In this document: piece after piece, positions 10,077 to 21,283 of the stretch | Position numbering within the stretch: position 1 is the stretch's first letter | Layout: every line of letters starts with the position of its first letter | Assembly: GCA_021307315.1 (NCBI GenBank) | Contig: JAJSPD010000009.1 | Coordinates: forward strand, 558,001-622,000 | Direction of reading: 5' to 3' | DNA: 64,000 nucleotides | DNA from: Bisporella sp. PMI_857 | Lineage: Eukaryota; Ascomycota; Leotiomycetes; Helotiales; Helotiaceae | Notes under the pieces: generated by a model | Databases searched by the model: none | What the model was told of the DNA's origin: nothing | Seen by the model: only the letters and a program-made list of their open reading frames with translations | Translations under genes and position numbers: made by a program

Positions 10077-12102
10077 ATGTCAGACGAGCGAGAGTCATGG
10101 ATGAAGACTGAGGAGGAAGAGGAAGTTGAGGACGAGACTGTGAGCTCTTGAAGCGCCGTACTATGGACTAAAAACTCACAATACCACAGAATTATAAGTC
10201 GCAGAAGGATGCAGTCATATTCGCAATCGATGTTAGCAAATCTATGTTAAGCGCTCCCTCGGATCCAAAGGGTGATAGTCCCACTATCGCTGCCCTCAAA
10301 TGTGCCTCTTTAATTATGCAACAACGGATTATATCAAACCCGAAGGACATGATGGGAGTGTTACTATATGGCACGGAAGAAACGAAATTTCAAGATGACG
10401 CCGGAGATGGACGGGCCGGCCTGCGATACCCGCACTGCTATCTACTCAATGAGCTTGACGTGCCATCGGCAGAAGATGTCAGGACCCTAAAAGAACTAGT
10501 CGAAGGTGGTCAGGAGACAGACAGATTATTAACTCCTACGAAAGAGACTGTTACAATGTCTAATCTTTTGTTTTGCGCCAACCAGATCTTCACCATCAAG
10601 GCCCCAAATTTCGACTCACGAAGGCTATTCATTATTACTGATAATGACGACCCCCATGCAGAGGACAAGAATGCTAGGTCACAAGCAGCTGTACGGGCTA
10701 AGGATCTCTATGATCTTGGAGTCATCATTGAGCTCTTTCCGATATCACACCCAGATCACGAGTTCGACCGAACTAAATTTTATGATGTTAGTGCCATAGA
10801 AACTTGATGTATAGTAGCTAATTCATGTAGGATATCATCTACCGCGATCCTAACGAAGGTGAAAATGCCAGCTCAGGTCAAAAGAGCTTTAAGTCTTTTG
10901 GCGAAGGAGGTATATCTCTTCTAAATCACCTGATATCCGATATCAACTCCAAACAAGTCGCCAAGAGATCACTCTTTTCAGATATGCCTTTTGAGATTGG
11001 CCCAGGACTCACAATCTCTGTAAAGGGTTATAACATATTGCAAAAGCAGTCTCCAAACAGAAGCCATTACGTCTATACTGGCGGTGAAGAGGCTCAAATC
11101 GTAGTGGGCGAGACGACAAAATCCACTGACGATAGTACCAGGGTGCTCGATGTAATAGAGATCAAGAAAGCATACAAATTCGGAGGTGGCCAGGTTCTTT
11201 TCACTCCGGAGGAACAAAAGGAATTGAAAAATTTTGGCTCGCCGGTTATACGAATCATTGGTTTCAAGTCTCAGGATCAATTACCTATGTGGGCGTCGGT
11301 AAAGAAGTCGACATTCATATATCCCAGCGAGAATGATTACGTTGGTTCTATACGAGTCTTCGGAGCTCTGTGGCAGAAGCTGTTGAATGACAAAAAAATA
11401 GGAATCGCATGGCATATCCCTCGAGCTGGGTCCAAGCCGATTCTTGTTGCCATTCTCCCATCGGAAGAAAAGCTCGATGATCAAGGTGGACAAAGGACAC
11501 CGCAAGGCTTATGGCTCTTTCCATTACCATTTGCCGACGACATACGTCAGCCTGCAGATGCCGTCAAACCTGAACGCGCTCCGGATGAGCTTGTCGATGA
11601 AATGCGAAAGGTTGTTCAGCAACTGCAACTTCCTGGGGCAACTTATGATCCTAGTAGATACCCGAATCCATCTCTGCAGTGGCATTATAGAATATTACAA
11701 GCAATGGCACTTGAGGAGGAAGTCCCAGAAAAAGCTGTGGACAAAACTATTGGGAAACACCGACAAATTGATAAGCGAGCAGGGGAGTATATCCAAAAAT
11801 GGGGAATGTTGCTGGAAAAGTACACGCAATCCTTCGCAGCTGAGCGTAGATATCGGGGATCAGTTAAGCGCGAGTTGGACGGCGAGGATGAGGCTCCAAA
11901 TAAGAAAATTAAAAAGGAGTCGCATGCTCAGAAGTTGGACAGCATGAGCGATAAGGATATTAAGGCACTGGCTGCAGCTGGACATGTAAACAAGCATACC
12001 TTGCCAGAGTTGAAATCGTGGTGTAGCTCGAAGGGTTTGTCACTGAGTGGAAAGAAAGCAGACTTAGTGGAGAGGATTGAACAGTGGTGCGAGGAGAACT
12101 GA
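10077..12102 (+). CDS. ku70: Ku70, DNA-end-binding subunit of the Ku heterodimer
   Basis: Ku70 pairs with Ku80 on broken DNA ends in non-homologous end joining and at telomeres. Three exons (10077-10139, 10190-10786, 10831-12102) give 643 residues, the usual fungal length. The N-terminus is acidic, then the von Willebrand A-like alpha/beta domain begins with [15 protein letters not shown] and continues to [14 protein letters not shown]. The DNA-encircling beta-barrel core follows ([29 protein letters not shown] block). Then come the helical arm ([17 protein letters not shown]), a basic nuclear-localisation-like stretch [10 protein letters not shown], and a C-terminal SAP domain ([20 protein letters not shown]). 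Both introns are short (50 and 44 nt). No defect is visible; the gene looks functional. Confidence 0.96.
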
Positions 12103-12440
12103 GTGTTGAATAATGAATTATGAGTTTGTGTATTATAGGCTAACGACTTGTTATGTAGGAAGGCATAAGCTAAGGCTCGGGATAGGGCTTGTACAATGTT
12201 ACCTCAATCATATTCGTATTGAGCTTAGAGACGCCTGTAACAAATTCTGGACTTTCTTTTCTAGAGCCATGTTACCCCGGATGGCATTTGTAGGACTAGG
12301 TTACATTCGGGTTAGACGTGTGAATTAACCAATGACGGCTAATCGTCTGAGCCTCCCAATTACCATGCAGGCACGGATATAAAAGGCGATGACATTTCCA
12401 AATCTTTGTACTCTCAGTCGCACGTGTTGTAGCAATTCTT
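12103..12440. other. Spacer between ku70 and the ABC transporter relic
   Basis: 338 nt without a recognised gene. It presumably contains the ku70 3' UTR. Confidence 0.45.
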
Positions 12441-14530
12441 ATGATGGCGTTCCAAGTGAACACGTTCGTGGGAATGTCCTCAAATACATCTTGTTTGCCA
12501 GCGAATGGTAATGTGTTTGATCTAGCTGTGCAGGGCTGCTGTGATGACCTCGACTTCACGCTTCTTTTTGAACAAAGCTTTTTTTTTTTTTTGATTGGGC
12601 CAACTGCGTTACTACTCTTCATTACTCCTATTCGAATCTTTCAATTATCAACTTCTAGTGTTAAGCCATTGTATACTCCCTTTCTCGCCTCCAAAGCTGT
12701 AAGCGTGTCCATTGATGATATGTGTTGTTCGAGGAACGCAGAATATATGGTTCTGGCAGGCTGTTACATTCGCATTACTTGCAATTCAAATCGGATTGAT
12801 CGTTCTTTGGAGCTCGTATTCTGCCGCTCGGGCCTGAATTCCAGCGGCAGCATTGTCCTTTCATGGCGCGATCGCGATTTTGGTTATAACAGTACTCGAA
12901 CATGTTCGCTCTGTTCGGCCATCATCACCGCTCACCTTGATATTTCCATTCCTCTAGATACTTGTCAGGCAAGAACTTTATACCTGAGACATGAAAATAC
13001 TGCGATTCTCGATCTATCAACAGCAAGCATTGCCATAAAGTCCATCCTTTTGTTGCTGGAGAATCGAGGCAAGCAGTCTGTTCTTAGAGCACGCTACAAA
13101 AGCTAGCCAACTTGGGCCATGAGTGGAATTATCAATGGATCTTTCTTTTGGTGGCTCAATCCGTTATTCCACAAGGGTTTTGGCGTTATTTTGGCTTTGG
13201 ATGATCTTCATATTTCAGACCAAAGATCTTTTATCACGAGCCTTACAGATCCGCATGCGAAGGCATGTATGTTTTTACGAAATTCTACATCGAAAGTTAG
13301 TAATTTGGGTTAGATTCATCGTCTGGTCGCTAAGCGAATCTAACAGTCCCTCCTAGTTTGGTAGCTACCACAAGCCGACAATATCAACACGCTAGACGAT
13401 ACAGATTTTCAGATCAACCAAGGCGCCTATGAACATCTTAAAACACACCAAGGTTTTATCACCACTATCATGCAAGCTGAGACGCTGAGGAAAAGAGATG
13501 AGCTAAATTCAGCAACCGCAAAACAACATTCTCCAAGGCCACAAGTGGCCCATCGGGTAGTGATTTCGAGGATTTAAGTCGTACTGGTAATATCGCGGTA
13601 TATAAGTATTATTTTGTCTCTATTGGTTGGAAGACAACATTGGCACTTTTGGCCACTGTTGCGCTCAACACCTTCTGCGCCTTCTTTCCCCATAATATTT
13701 GAAACTGATAGTACATTCTCTTGCGAATACTTTGCTAATCCTTGTACAGAAGTCTGGTTGATATAGTTTAAATAAGGTATTATGAAAGGCGTATCTTTGA
13801 TTGTAAGTGTGTATGCTGTTCTCGTCATCGGCACCTTCACCCACAATACAAAATGTCTCCCTCGCCATCGTTTCTGGCGAGAAAATTGGCATCTGTGGTG
13901 GTACTGGCAGGTAAGCAGCCTCTGTCTCGGGATCTCTAAGTTCCATCGCTAACTCTAAGTCAGTGGCAAATCTTTCCTACTTTCAGACCTCCTCCGAATT
14001 TTGGACAATACTAGCGGCTCTGTTCTAATCGACGGTCTCGACCTCTCTACTATACCGCGGGATACTATTCGATCCCGCCTCGTTGCCGTCCCTCAAGAGC
14101 CCTTGATACTCGCTGCCACAATCCGCTTCAACACCGATCCAACATCGTCCAGCTCAGACTCTCTTATCATCTCCGCTCTCAAATCAGACTCTGGAAGCTG
14201 CTAGAGGAGAGCGAAGGACTAGATGCAGAGATGGATACTCACCTAATTTCGCAAGGACAACAGCAGTAGTTTTGTCTTGCTAAAGGGAGGATTTTGGTGC
14301 TGAATGAGGGAATGAGGGGCATGGATTTGGAGAATGATCGATTGATGAGGAAGTTGGTGAGGGAGGAATTCAGAGAGCGGACTATTATCACGGTTGCGCA
14401 TAGGCTGGAAGCCATCATGGAAATGATAGGATCGTGATGCTGACAAGGGAAAAGTGGGTGCGGACAGGGACCGAAGAAGCTTTCTGGGACAGAGGGTCCA
14501 TTTCGAGATCTATATCAGCAAGTCGCATGA
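12441..14530 (+). pseudogene. Relic of an ABCC (MRP-type) multidrug transporter with large internal deletions
   Basis: Fungal ABCC transporters have about 1,400 or more residues; only about 2.1 kb remains here. The order of pieces is right. The N-terminal TMD0 start LDFTLLFEQS is at about 12550, with an intact-looking intron at 12699-12759. An in-frame TGA follows at 12835, then the LEHVRSVRPSSPLTL segment and a frameshift at about 12955. The pre-TMD1 elbow SGIINGSFFWWLNPLFHKGF is at about 13122. TMD1 and almost all of the first ATPase domain are missing. The linker NQGAYEHLKTHQGF is at about 13420. TMD2 has only its entry VYKYYFVSIGWKTT at about 13600. The second ATPase domain begins near 13840 with EKIGICGGTG and is joined to SGKS (Walker A) across an intron at 13911-13963. 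It later breaks by frameshift near 14195 and by TAG at 14267 inside the signature region. The end VAHRLEAIM is still readable. Confidence 0.88.
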
Positions 14531-15394
14531 GGCTTTGTATATAAACTTACAAGATCGTAGTATGAATATACAGCTCAATTCAATGCTAGCGAGAAACACC
14601 AACATATGTTTCCGATGAATTGCAGAGTGTTTGCTAATCTGAGATTGTGATCTCCATTCCCATTTTTCCGGGAATAAATACTGGAGGTAATGACGTAGGT
14701 AGCGCCGTCAGAGAGACCCAGAAGGGGTATGCTATTCGTATCATGCTGCTGTTACTTTACAGTTACAGTTTTTATAAAGCATCAAAATCATCCCAACATT
14801 GTTTAGCGTCGGACCTTATTGAGCTGAAGTCAACCCAGCCAAGAATAGAAATGCCAATCACGGTGTGGCATGATGGAAACAAGCATAAACAAGCATAACT
14901 GCACTACTTACAGTACGCAAGTGAATTGTGCCTGTACCCCTGACTTGGCACATCTCTGACAACGCGATTGCGCTGCGCCTCCAAAATGTGAAACATCCCA
15001 ACCACACCCCTCCGCCAAAGATTACGAGTTTGACGACGATTTCCACTTGCACTCCTCTTTTCCTTTCCTCTCATCGCTCTTTCGCTCACCGTCTATTCTC
15101 TTTACAGTGTTATTCATATACACATCACATTCTTTTGGATTTCATAACAAGGCGTAAAGTAACGACAGGGTTTTACCAGACCACTTGTATCGACTTCGAT
15201 CTGCGCTAGGGTAGAACTAAGAACCTTTTTCCACCAGCGACAATCATCGAGACCAATATTAAACTTGAACGACAAGTAATCTAGCGGCCTGTGAGTCACA
15301 ACATTTTAGGAGAAGAGAATATCAAAGGAAAGAAGTGTAATATACGCATCAACATCGGACCCGCGCCCTCCGCAGATGCGCAACAACCACAGCG
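14531..15394. other. Intergenic region upstream of the DUF300 gene
   Basis: This 864-nt stretch includes a pyrimidine-rich segment near 15045-15110 of the kind common in fungal promoters. No gene seen. Confidence 0.45.
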
Positions 15395-17124
15395 ATGCAG
15401 TTCACAGTTAATGGAACGTGTAATTCGACGCTGGATGAAATGCGAAGTACGGCTCTATAAACTGGTATCCGGGGGTAATGCGCTGACACTTTGTAGTTGG
15501 GGATCTCGAAGAGGCTATTGTTGGAGACTTCACATTTCACACACTAGGCTTAATAATAGCAGCAGGATGCACACTGATCGCCATTCTGCTGTCTTTCTTC
15601 TTAATATGGATGCATGCGCTGAATTACACAAAACCTTATGAGCAAAGACAGTACGTTCCAACTCTTCCGCCCTATGTACCATGCCGCTAACCAAGCTCCA
15701 GCATCATTCGTATTCTCTTCATGATTCCTGTCTACGCTGCAGCTTCCTTCCTTTCTATGTACTACTACTGGCACGCAATATACTTCAAGATTATCTCCAC
15801 TTGTTACGAAGCCTTCGCAATCGCCTCCTTCTTTGCGCTTCTCTGCCACTATATCGCACCAGATTTACATGAGCAGAAAGCATACTTCAGAAGCATTACT
15901 CCGAAGCCTTGGGTATGGCCTTTGACCTGGTTCAGGGCATGCTGTTGCGGAGATTCCGGTCCTTGGAGAACACCTCGAAGCGGACTTACTTGGTTTAATG
16001 TCATCTGGACTGGTGTATATCAATACTGCTTCCTGAGAGTTGCTATGACTATCACCGCTGTCATCACACAATACTTTGGAAAATATTGCGAGTCGTCCAA
16101 CGGCCCACAATTCGCTCACATATGGCTACTTGCGGTGGAATGTATAGCGGTCACTATTGCAATGTACTGCTTGATTCAGTTCTACGTGCAGCTCCGCCAC
16201 GACCTCGCGCATCATCGACCATTCTTAAAGGTTTTAGCCATCAAACTTGTCGTGTTCCTCTCTTTTTGGCAGTCTTTCATGATCAGCATCCTTACTTCAT
16301 CGTCCCTGAAGATGGTCGAGCCTACGAAACATATAGCATATCCCGACTTGAAGATTGGTATTCCTTCCCTACTTTTATGTGTTGAGATGGCTTTCTTTTC
16401 TCTTATGCATTTCTTTGCTTTCCCCTGGAAGCCGTATACCGGATCAGCAAAAAAAGAAGAGCCTCTGAAGTATCCTCTATCACCTAGCCCCGATCATCCT
16501 CAGTTCAATGAGCTTGGCCCTAAACAAGGAGGCTTCCTTGGCTTCAAAGCTATCGTGGATGCAATGAATCCCTGGGATATGGTCAAAGGATTTGCGCGTG
16601 GTATGCGATGGCTATTCGTTGGACATAGACGCCGAGAAAATGACTCTTCATATAACAAGAACGCCGTCGTGGACATGGCTCCTGTGAAGCATGCTCGCAA
16701 AGCGACAAAAGACCTACCTATCGCGTATGAGTTCCGCAGGAGTAACTTCGGGATCCCTATGAAAACTCATGACGAGGAAGGTGCGACGCTGCTTCAGAAT
16801 GCGCAGCCAGATCCTCAAACTTCTGGTAATGGATATATACCAGCGCGACAGCGCAATGATTCCGCTGGCAACGAATCAAATCCAGATAGGACACAATACA
16901 ATTCCCCATACGGACAAGATCATGGGCAGATTGGTATGGCAATCACGGATCCACCTCAGCCATATCAGAGCCAGATTCCGCTATCACAACAGTATATGCG
17001 CCAGCAACAGGAGCAAAGGCCACAACGGCCTTTAGGTCAGCCGACACTGGCGCAGCCATCTTCCACAAATTCGGTGATACACGAAGAGTTATGGGGTGCG
17101 GAGCCGCCAACTCGACCGCGATGA
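15395..17124 (+). CDS. TMEM184 / DUF300 (Ost-alpha-like) multi-pass membrane protein
   Basis: Three exons (15395-15446, 15497-15650, 15702-17124) give 542 residues. Seven or so membrane helices span residues 25-270, as expected for the organic-solute-transporter alpha/TMEM184 family. Family hallmarks are HTLGLIIAAGC, the junction RHIIRILFMIPVYA (recovered only after splicing the 51-nt intron), SFLSMYYYW, SCYEAFAIASFF-like block, the cysteine cluster ACCCGDSGPWRTPRSG, and PWKPYTGS after the last helix. The remaining 270 residues are a hydrophilic, Gln/Pro-rich cytosolic tail. Yeast and animal relatives sit in endomembranes and plasma membrane and have roles in vacuole integrity or solute transport; the exact role here is unknown. 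Confidence 0.9.
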
Positions 17125-17472
17125 GCTATCTTGTGATAACTAGGAGGAGGGAGTATATTTTATGAATTAATGGGCGAGTTTAATAGCGGCTGGCCCCTCT
17201 AATGTATGGTTTAGGCTGAGATAATGGTGTTATGGCAGGGTATGGATGGCACATTCTTTTGATGCTTTGCATAGCGGCGGCGTCAATAATTGCTGGGGAT
17301 GGAACACAGCGCTGCCTTTATATCAGATAATGGAATGTTTTACCATTTATACTTTATAATTTGATATCCTTGTCTTAATTGCGTGAGTAGCCCTGTGTTT
17401 CTTGAAAACACTCCCGGAAACAGAATCATAGGCCATACAAGAGATACTTCAAAGGCAGGAGCGACTCAGAAT

Positions 17473-18273
17473 ATGCCATGTGGTGTATCTATTTCTCTAG
17501 AATCGCGCAGATGCATCTTCTCGTGCATATCTCACGACAATAGCAAGCCAAACGACGCAAAGCCAAACACGAAACTAATCCCAGGCTCTTGTGATATATA
17601 CTCTACACGATCATACTTCCTAATAAAGCTCTACACCAGCTCAATCTTCGCTCACCTCCTCATACTGAACCTCCACCAAAAGATCCGGTCCTCATCATAT
17701 AATCCATTTCCGCAACACCAGGATGGAATCTTACGGCATCTTTCACGGCAGCCCGTCGTTATTCGACCCCGACATCCTCAAAATCTCGCAATCTTACTGC
17801 TCACGTCGGCGTTCTGCTTTTACCGCGCATACTATACTCCTTCACAACAAGAAGATCCTCTGGTAGCACATCTTGAGCTCCGAAAGAGACGCCAGGAAGA
17901 ACTCGCTCTTGAGCAGGGCGGAGTAGAGCATCGCGGACGCCCACGCGCAGATTTCGATCCGTTGTGGACGAGGACCGGGAACATAAGTACTGCAGTTGGT
18001 GGCTCTTTGAGTCATTCGTTGACTCCGCATGAGCTGGAATTCAAGAAGCCATTTGGAAAGCATCAGAACTCGGAAGGAGGAGAGGAGGGAAAGGGTGCTT
18101 CTGGTAGAGTGAAAGGTGCGGCGGGTTCAACTAAATTGAGGGGATCATTGCACAGAGGAGTGGGAGAGAGGGCAGAAAGGAGAATGGCCCTTTTAGAGGG
18201 AAGGAAGTGGGGAGAGGGGACATTGAGAGAAGAGGATCGGAACTGGTTGGACAACTTTAACTCTCAGTTCTAG
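17473..18273 (+). CDS. Hypothetical basic protein (ORF, start uncertain)
   Basis: This open frame carries a hydrophobic segment (NLAILLLTSAFCFYRAYY) followed by a charged, Gly/Arg-rich C-terminal half (LELRKRRQEELALEQGG, ERRMALLEGRKWGEG). The frame is open from 17383, but the first ATG is at 17473. A competing ATG at 17723 in another frame (MESYGIFHGSPSLFD) gives only 47 codons unless an intron joins it to this frame. I recognise no family. A small single-pass mitochondrial or ER protein whose real first exon is elsewhere is possible. The spacer 17125-17472 shows no other gene. Confidence 0.45.
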   Translation: MPCGVSISLESRRCIFSCISHDNSKPNDAKPNTKLIPGSCDIYSTRSYFLIKLYTSSIFAHLLILNLHQKIRSSSYNPFPQHQDGILRHLSRQPVVIRPRHPQNLAILLLTSAFCFYRAYYTPSQQEDPLVAHLELRKRRQEELALEQGGVEHRGRPRADFDPLWTRTGNISTAVGGSLSHSLTPHELEFKKPFGKHQNSEGGEEGKGASGRVKGAAGSTKLRGSLHRGVGERAERRMALLEGRKWGEGTLREEDRNWLDNFNSQF

Positions 18274-18799
18274 GTGGGATCAAGAGCTGGTGAGCCTCTT
18301 CTATAATTGTGGAGCGCTAAACTGAAATTTGAACGAGACGGGATAAGGAATTTATGCTAGAGAGTTGTTTTTATGATGGCATCTTAGAATATATTGCTTG
18401 TCATGGATTCTCCGATAGAGAAGTACAGTGCAAGACTTAACCCCGAATCTGACTTGCCCCTTGAATAAGCGAGAAAGTGCTGGGCATGCCAACAATAAAA
18501 ATTGGCCAAGATCTCCACGGCGCAAAAGCATTTGATTCAATGGAAAAAAGAACCTCCTTTTCGTCTTGTGGTACCCGGGCTAAATTTGGTTAGTATGAAC
18601 CATAGTAAGCTTTGTTTGTCCAGCTTATGTGACACCCCACGCCCTTCGTACAGGGCGGAAGCCAAGACCTCATGTTTATAACACCATCGTCCGCATATAA
18701 ATCCCGAACCAAATCGTAAACCCCGAGAGCACATTCGTGAGCCCCGAAACCACACTTTAAGACCTACAAACACAAAATTCGGGGTCGAAAATAATAACC
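18274..18799. other. Intergenic region upstream of the GS-like gene
   Basis: No gene seen. The 120 nt before the start at 18800 are A/C-rich on the plus strand, like many fungal core promoters. Confidence 0.45.
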
Positions 18800-20447
18800 A
18801 TGCAAAGCTTCACGCCCGCTCAGAACGGGGATGCATTGCCTCATGTTAATAACCTTGGGATCCAGCCGCTCGAGAGGTTTCTTCTAGCCAACCCAACCGT
18901 CCAATTCCTGCGGTTCCAATGGATCGACTATGCTGGGGTGGTGATGGTTCGGGTCGTGACCAAGTCCTATGCGATATCTCTCGTGGAAACTAATAGTCAG
19001 ATTTCGCTCCCGAGCCCGATCTTACATTGTGGGCTTCTAGACGGCAGTCTCATCATGGAGAAATTCGACGTCGGCGAAGATAGGTTGTGGCCGGATTGGT
19101 CGACTTTAAAAGCTTGTCAATATCAGCCGGGACATGCTTCTTTGATGTAAGTGCTTGGGCCTGTGTTTTTTGTAGACCAGTGTAATAACAGCAATCTAGG
19201 TGTTTTATTGAAGAGGGCGGCCATCGCGACGGGAAGGGCTTCAGAAGATGTAGGCACTTTGCCATCAGAGCCTCAGTTCTAGGTTCTTTCTCACATATCT
19301 GCAGGTCCACGGTCTTGCCTTCGGGAGCTTGAAACAGCTGCCAAAACCATGCGCAATCTAGAGTTTCTCATCGGCGTAGAAATGGAGTTTCAAATCATGA
19401 AGCCAGCGCATGGCTCCCAGCCTGCTCAACCTGTCCAGACTACTTCGTATCCGTACAGCGCGGCGAGTTTACGCAATGAGTACTTACCTTTCTTGGACGA
19501 GATTGTTGGCGCTTTTGTCAAGGCGGGGATCAAGATTCGGCAGTATCATTCGGAAGGCAGTTCAGGTATGTTTGAAATTACTGGTGAGCCGCTTCCACCG
19601 CTTGAAGCAATGGATACACTGGTCTTCTGCCACGAGACTATCAAAGGGATCTGCTCGAATCGCGGGTTACAGGCAACTTTCCATCCTAAACCTACGTAAG
19701 TGAATTTCGGAACTAATTATTATTCTAATCGGCTCCCTCGGTGGTGCGATGGCTAATTTCTATCATTTAGCGAGAAACAATCGCCTGTTGGTTCTCATAT
19801 TCATGTTTCCATCTCGCGCGTCGATAAGGAAGACTCTTTCCTCGCTGGCTTGCTGCAGAGCTGGACTGGTCTTGCGGCGTTCTACATGCCAAATTACGAC
19901 AGCTATTTACGCGTGAAGGATGACGAGTGGGTTTCGTGGAGCTTGGGCAACCGAACGGCACCAATTCGGAAGATCAAAACTGGGCATTGGGTAGGTCAAC
20001 ACATCTGACCTCCTTTCGTCATCATTCATATCACTAGTTCTATTCTTTTTCTAAATTTTGGGGCCTACCAAGAAACTTTGCTGAAGCTCAAACAAGGAAC
20101 TCCGAACTCCGGACGGTACCATGAATCCATACCTTGCACTCCTCGCCATCCTAACAGCGGGCTTACTGGGCTTCGAAAGTAACCTGCCGCTTAAAACCAA
20201 AGACCACAAGAGGATCCTTTTCATTAACCCTCTTAGCGAAAAGGATGCCACGGAGTACGGAATTACCGACAAAATGCCGTCATCTCTCAAGATTGCGCTT
20301 GCGAAGCTGAGAGAGGATAAGGCCTTGTTGGAGAGCTTGGGCCCGGAAATTTCGGAACGTTATCTACACGTGAAGACGCTGGAGGAGGCAAAATTTGGAA
20401 AGATGACTGCTGGCGAAAGGAGGGAGGTGTCTATGAGGGTATTCTGA
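18800..20447 (+). CDS. Glutamine-synthetase-like (GlnA/FluG-type) enzyme
   Basis: Five exons (18800-19146, 19200-19249, 19305-19695, 19771-19990, 20097-20447) give 452 residues with consistent phases. The N-terminal beta-grasp part holds QFLRFQWIDYAGVVMVR. The catalytic part holds EFLIGVEMEFQI (a metal-binding Glu strand), SSGMFEITGEPLPP, GSHIHVSISRVDKED (the conserved His-x-His), NRTAPIR (the Asn-Arg loop) and DGTMNPYLALLAIL. These match the class I-related GS-like proteins of fungi, related to the C-terminal part of FluG. Such proteins ligate ammonia or an amine to a gamma-carboxyl group. They are not the main housekeeping glutamine synthetase, which is shorter and has a different N-terminus. 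The real substrate is unknown. Confidence 0.87.
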
Positions 20448-20587
20448 GATAAGGGACGAGAGAATAGACTTGTCAGCGACTCTCAATTAGAGGGGGAAGG
20501 TAGAGGCTAGACATTGCAACACATTGAACATTCTTTCTATTCGAATACCTTTGGGAAATCCAAGTGGAAGCATTAAACCTACACGAC

Positions 20588-21283
20588 TTAATTTATCTTC
20601 CGTGCAAAAATCCACAAAAACTTTACTCCATCATCTCCATTCTCCATATCAGTCTTGATCTCCGCCTCCAGCACCTCAAATCCCGCATCCTCCACCAACC
20701 TCCGATACGTTTCCCCATCCCACGAGCTCCAGAACATATCCGCCCCGAGCCATCCCTCCATAATCATACTCTCAAACTCCTCCCCAGAGAGGTTAACAAG
20801 CAAATACCCACCCTCCCTCACCCACTCCCCAATCTTCCCAAACATAACCCGCTGCTCCTCCCTTGCCAGATGAAACACCGAGTAAAACCCCACCACCGCA
20901 TCCAACGAGTCAGGGGCAAACGACAGCCCCGCCATATCGCCGTGGATCAGTTCCACCGAAGCAGGGAGATGCGTCCTCGCGAGCGCGATCTGCGACGCAG
21001 AGATATCGTTGCCCACGACGGAGAAATGCTGCGCGAGGAGCTGCGTGCTGGGGACGCCGGCGCCGCAGCCTAGCTCGAGGACTTTGGTGGCGGGGGTGGC
21101 GGGGAGGAGCGGTATTAGTTTCTCGAGGTAGGAGAGCCGGGGGGAGGGGATGCGGTTCGTCCATTCGAGATATGTATCTGCGATGCGGTTGTATCCTTCT
21201 TCGGCGATGCGTTTCGGGTCATGCTCTTTCTTTACGGCTGATGCATCTTGCTCCGTGGACACTTTAACTTGTTGCTCAGCCAT
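20588..21283 (-). CDS. Class I SAM-dependent methyltransferase
   Basis: This is an intronless gene of 231 residues. Motif I, KVLELGCGAGVPSTQLL, binds S-adenosylmethionine. Motif II is VVGNDISASQIALAR, with an acidic residue after the second strand. Motif III lies around LIHGDMAGLSFAPDSLDAVV, and post-motif III is EGGYLLVNLSG. This is the Methyltransf_25/11 type small-molecule methyltransferase with no extra domain. The acceptor substrate cannot be predicted. The coding region is clearly GC-richer than its flanks. The gene converges with the GS-like gene (about 140 nt apart) and is divergent from the sirtuin 2 kb away. Confidence 0.88.
   Translation of the reverse strand: MAEQQVKVSTEQDASAVKKEHDPKRIAEEGYNRIADTYLEWTNRIPSPRLSYLEKLIPLLPATPATKVLELGCGAGVPSTQLLAQHFSVVGNDISASQIALARTHLPASVELIHGDMAGLSFAPDSLDAVVGFYSVFHLAREEQRVMFGKIGEWVREGGYLLVNLSGEEFESMIMEGWLGADMFWSSWDGETYRRLVEDAGFEVLEAEIKTDMENGDDGVKFLWIFARKIN

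Noticed and set aside
20863..21267. Long plus-strand open frame with Arg/Gly-rich product
   Set aside because: It is the antisense shadow of the GC-rich methyltransferase gene, which has clear SAM motifs on the minus strand.
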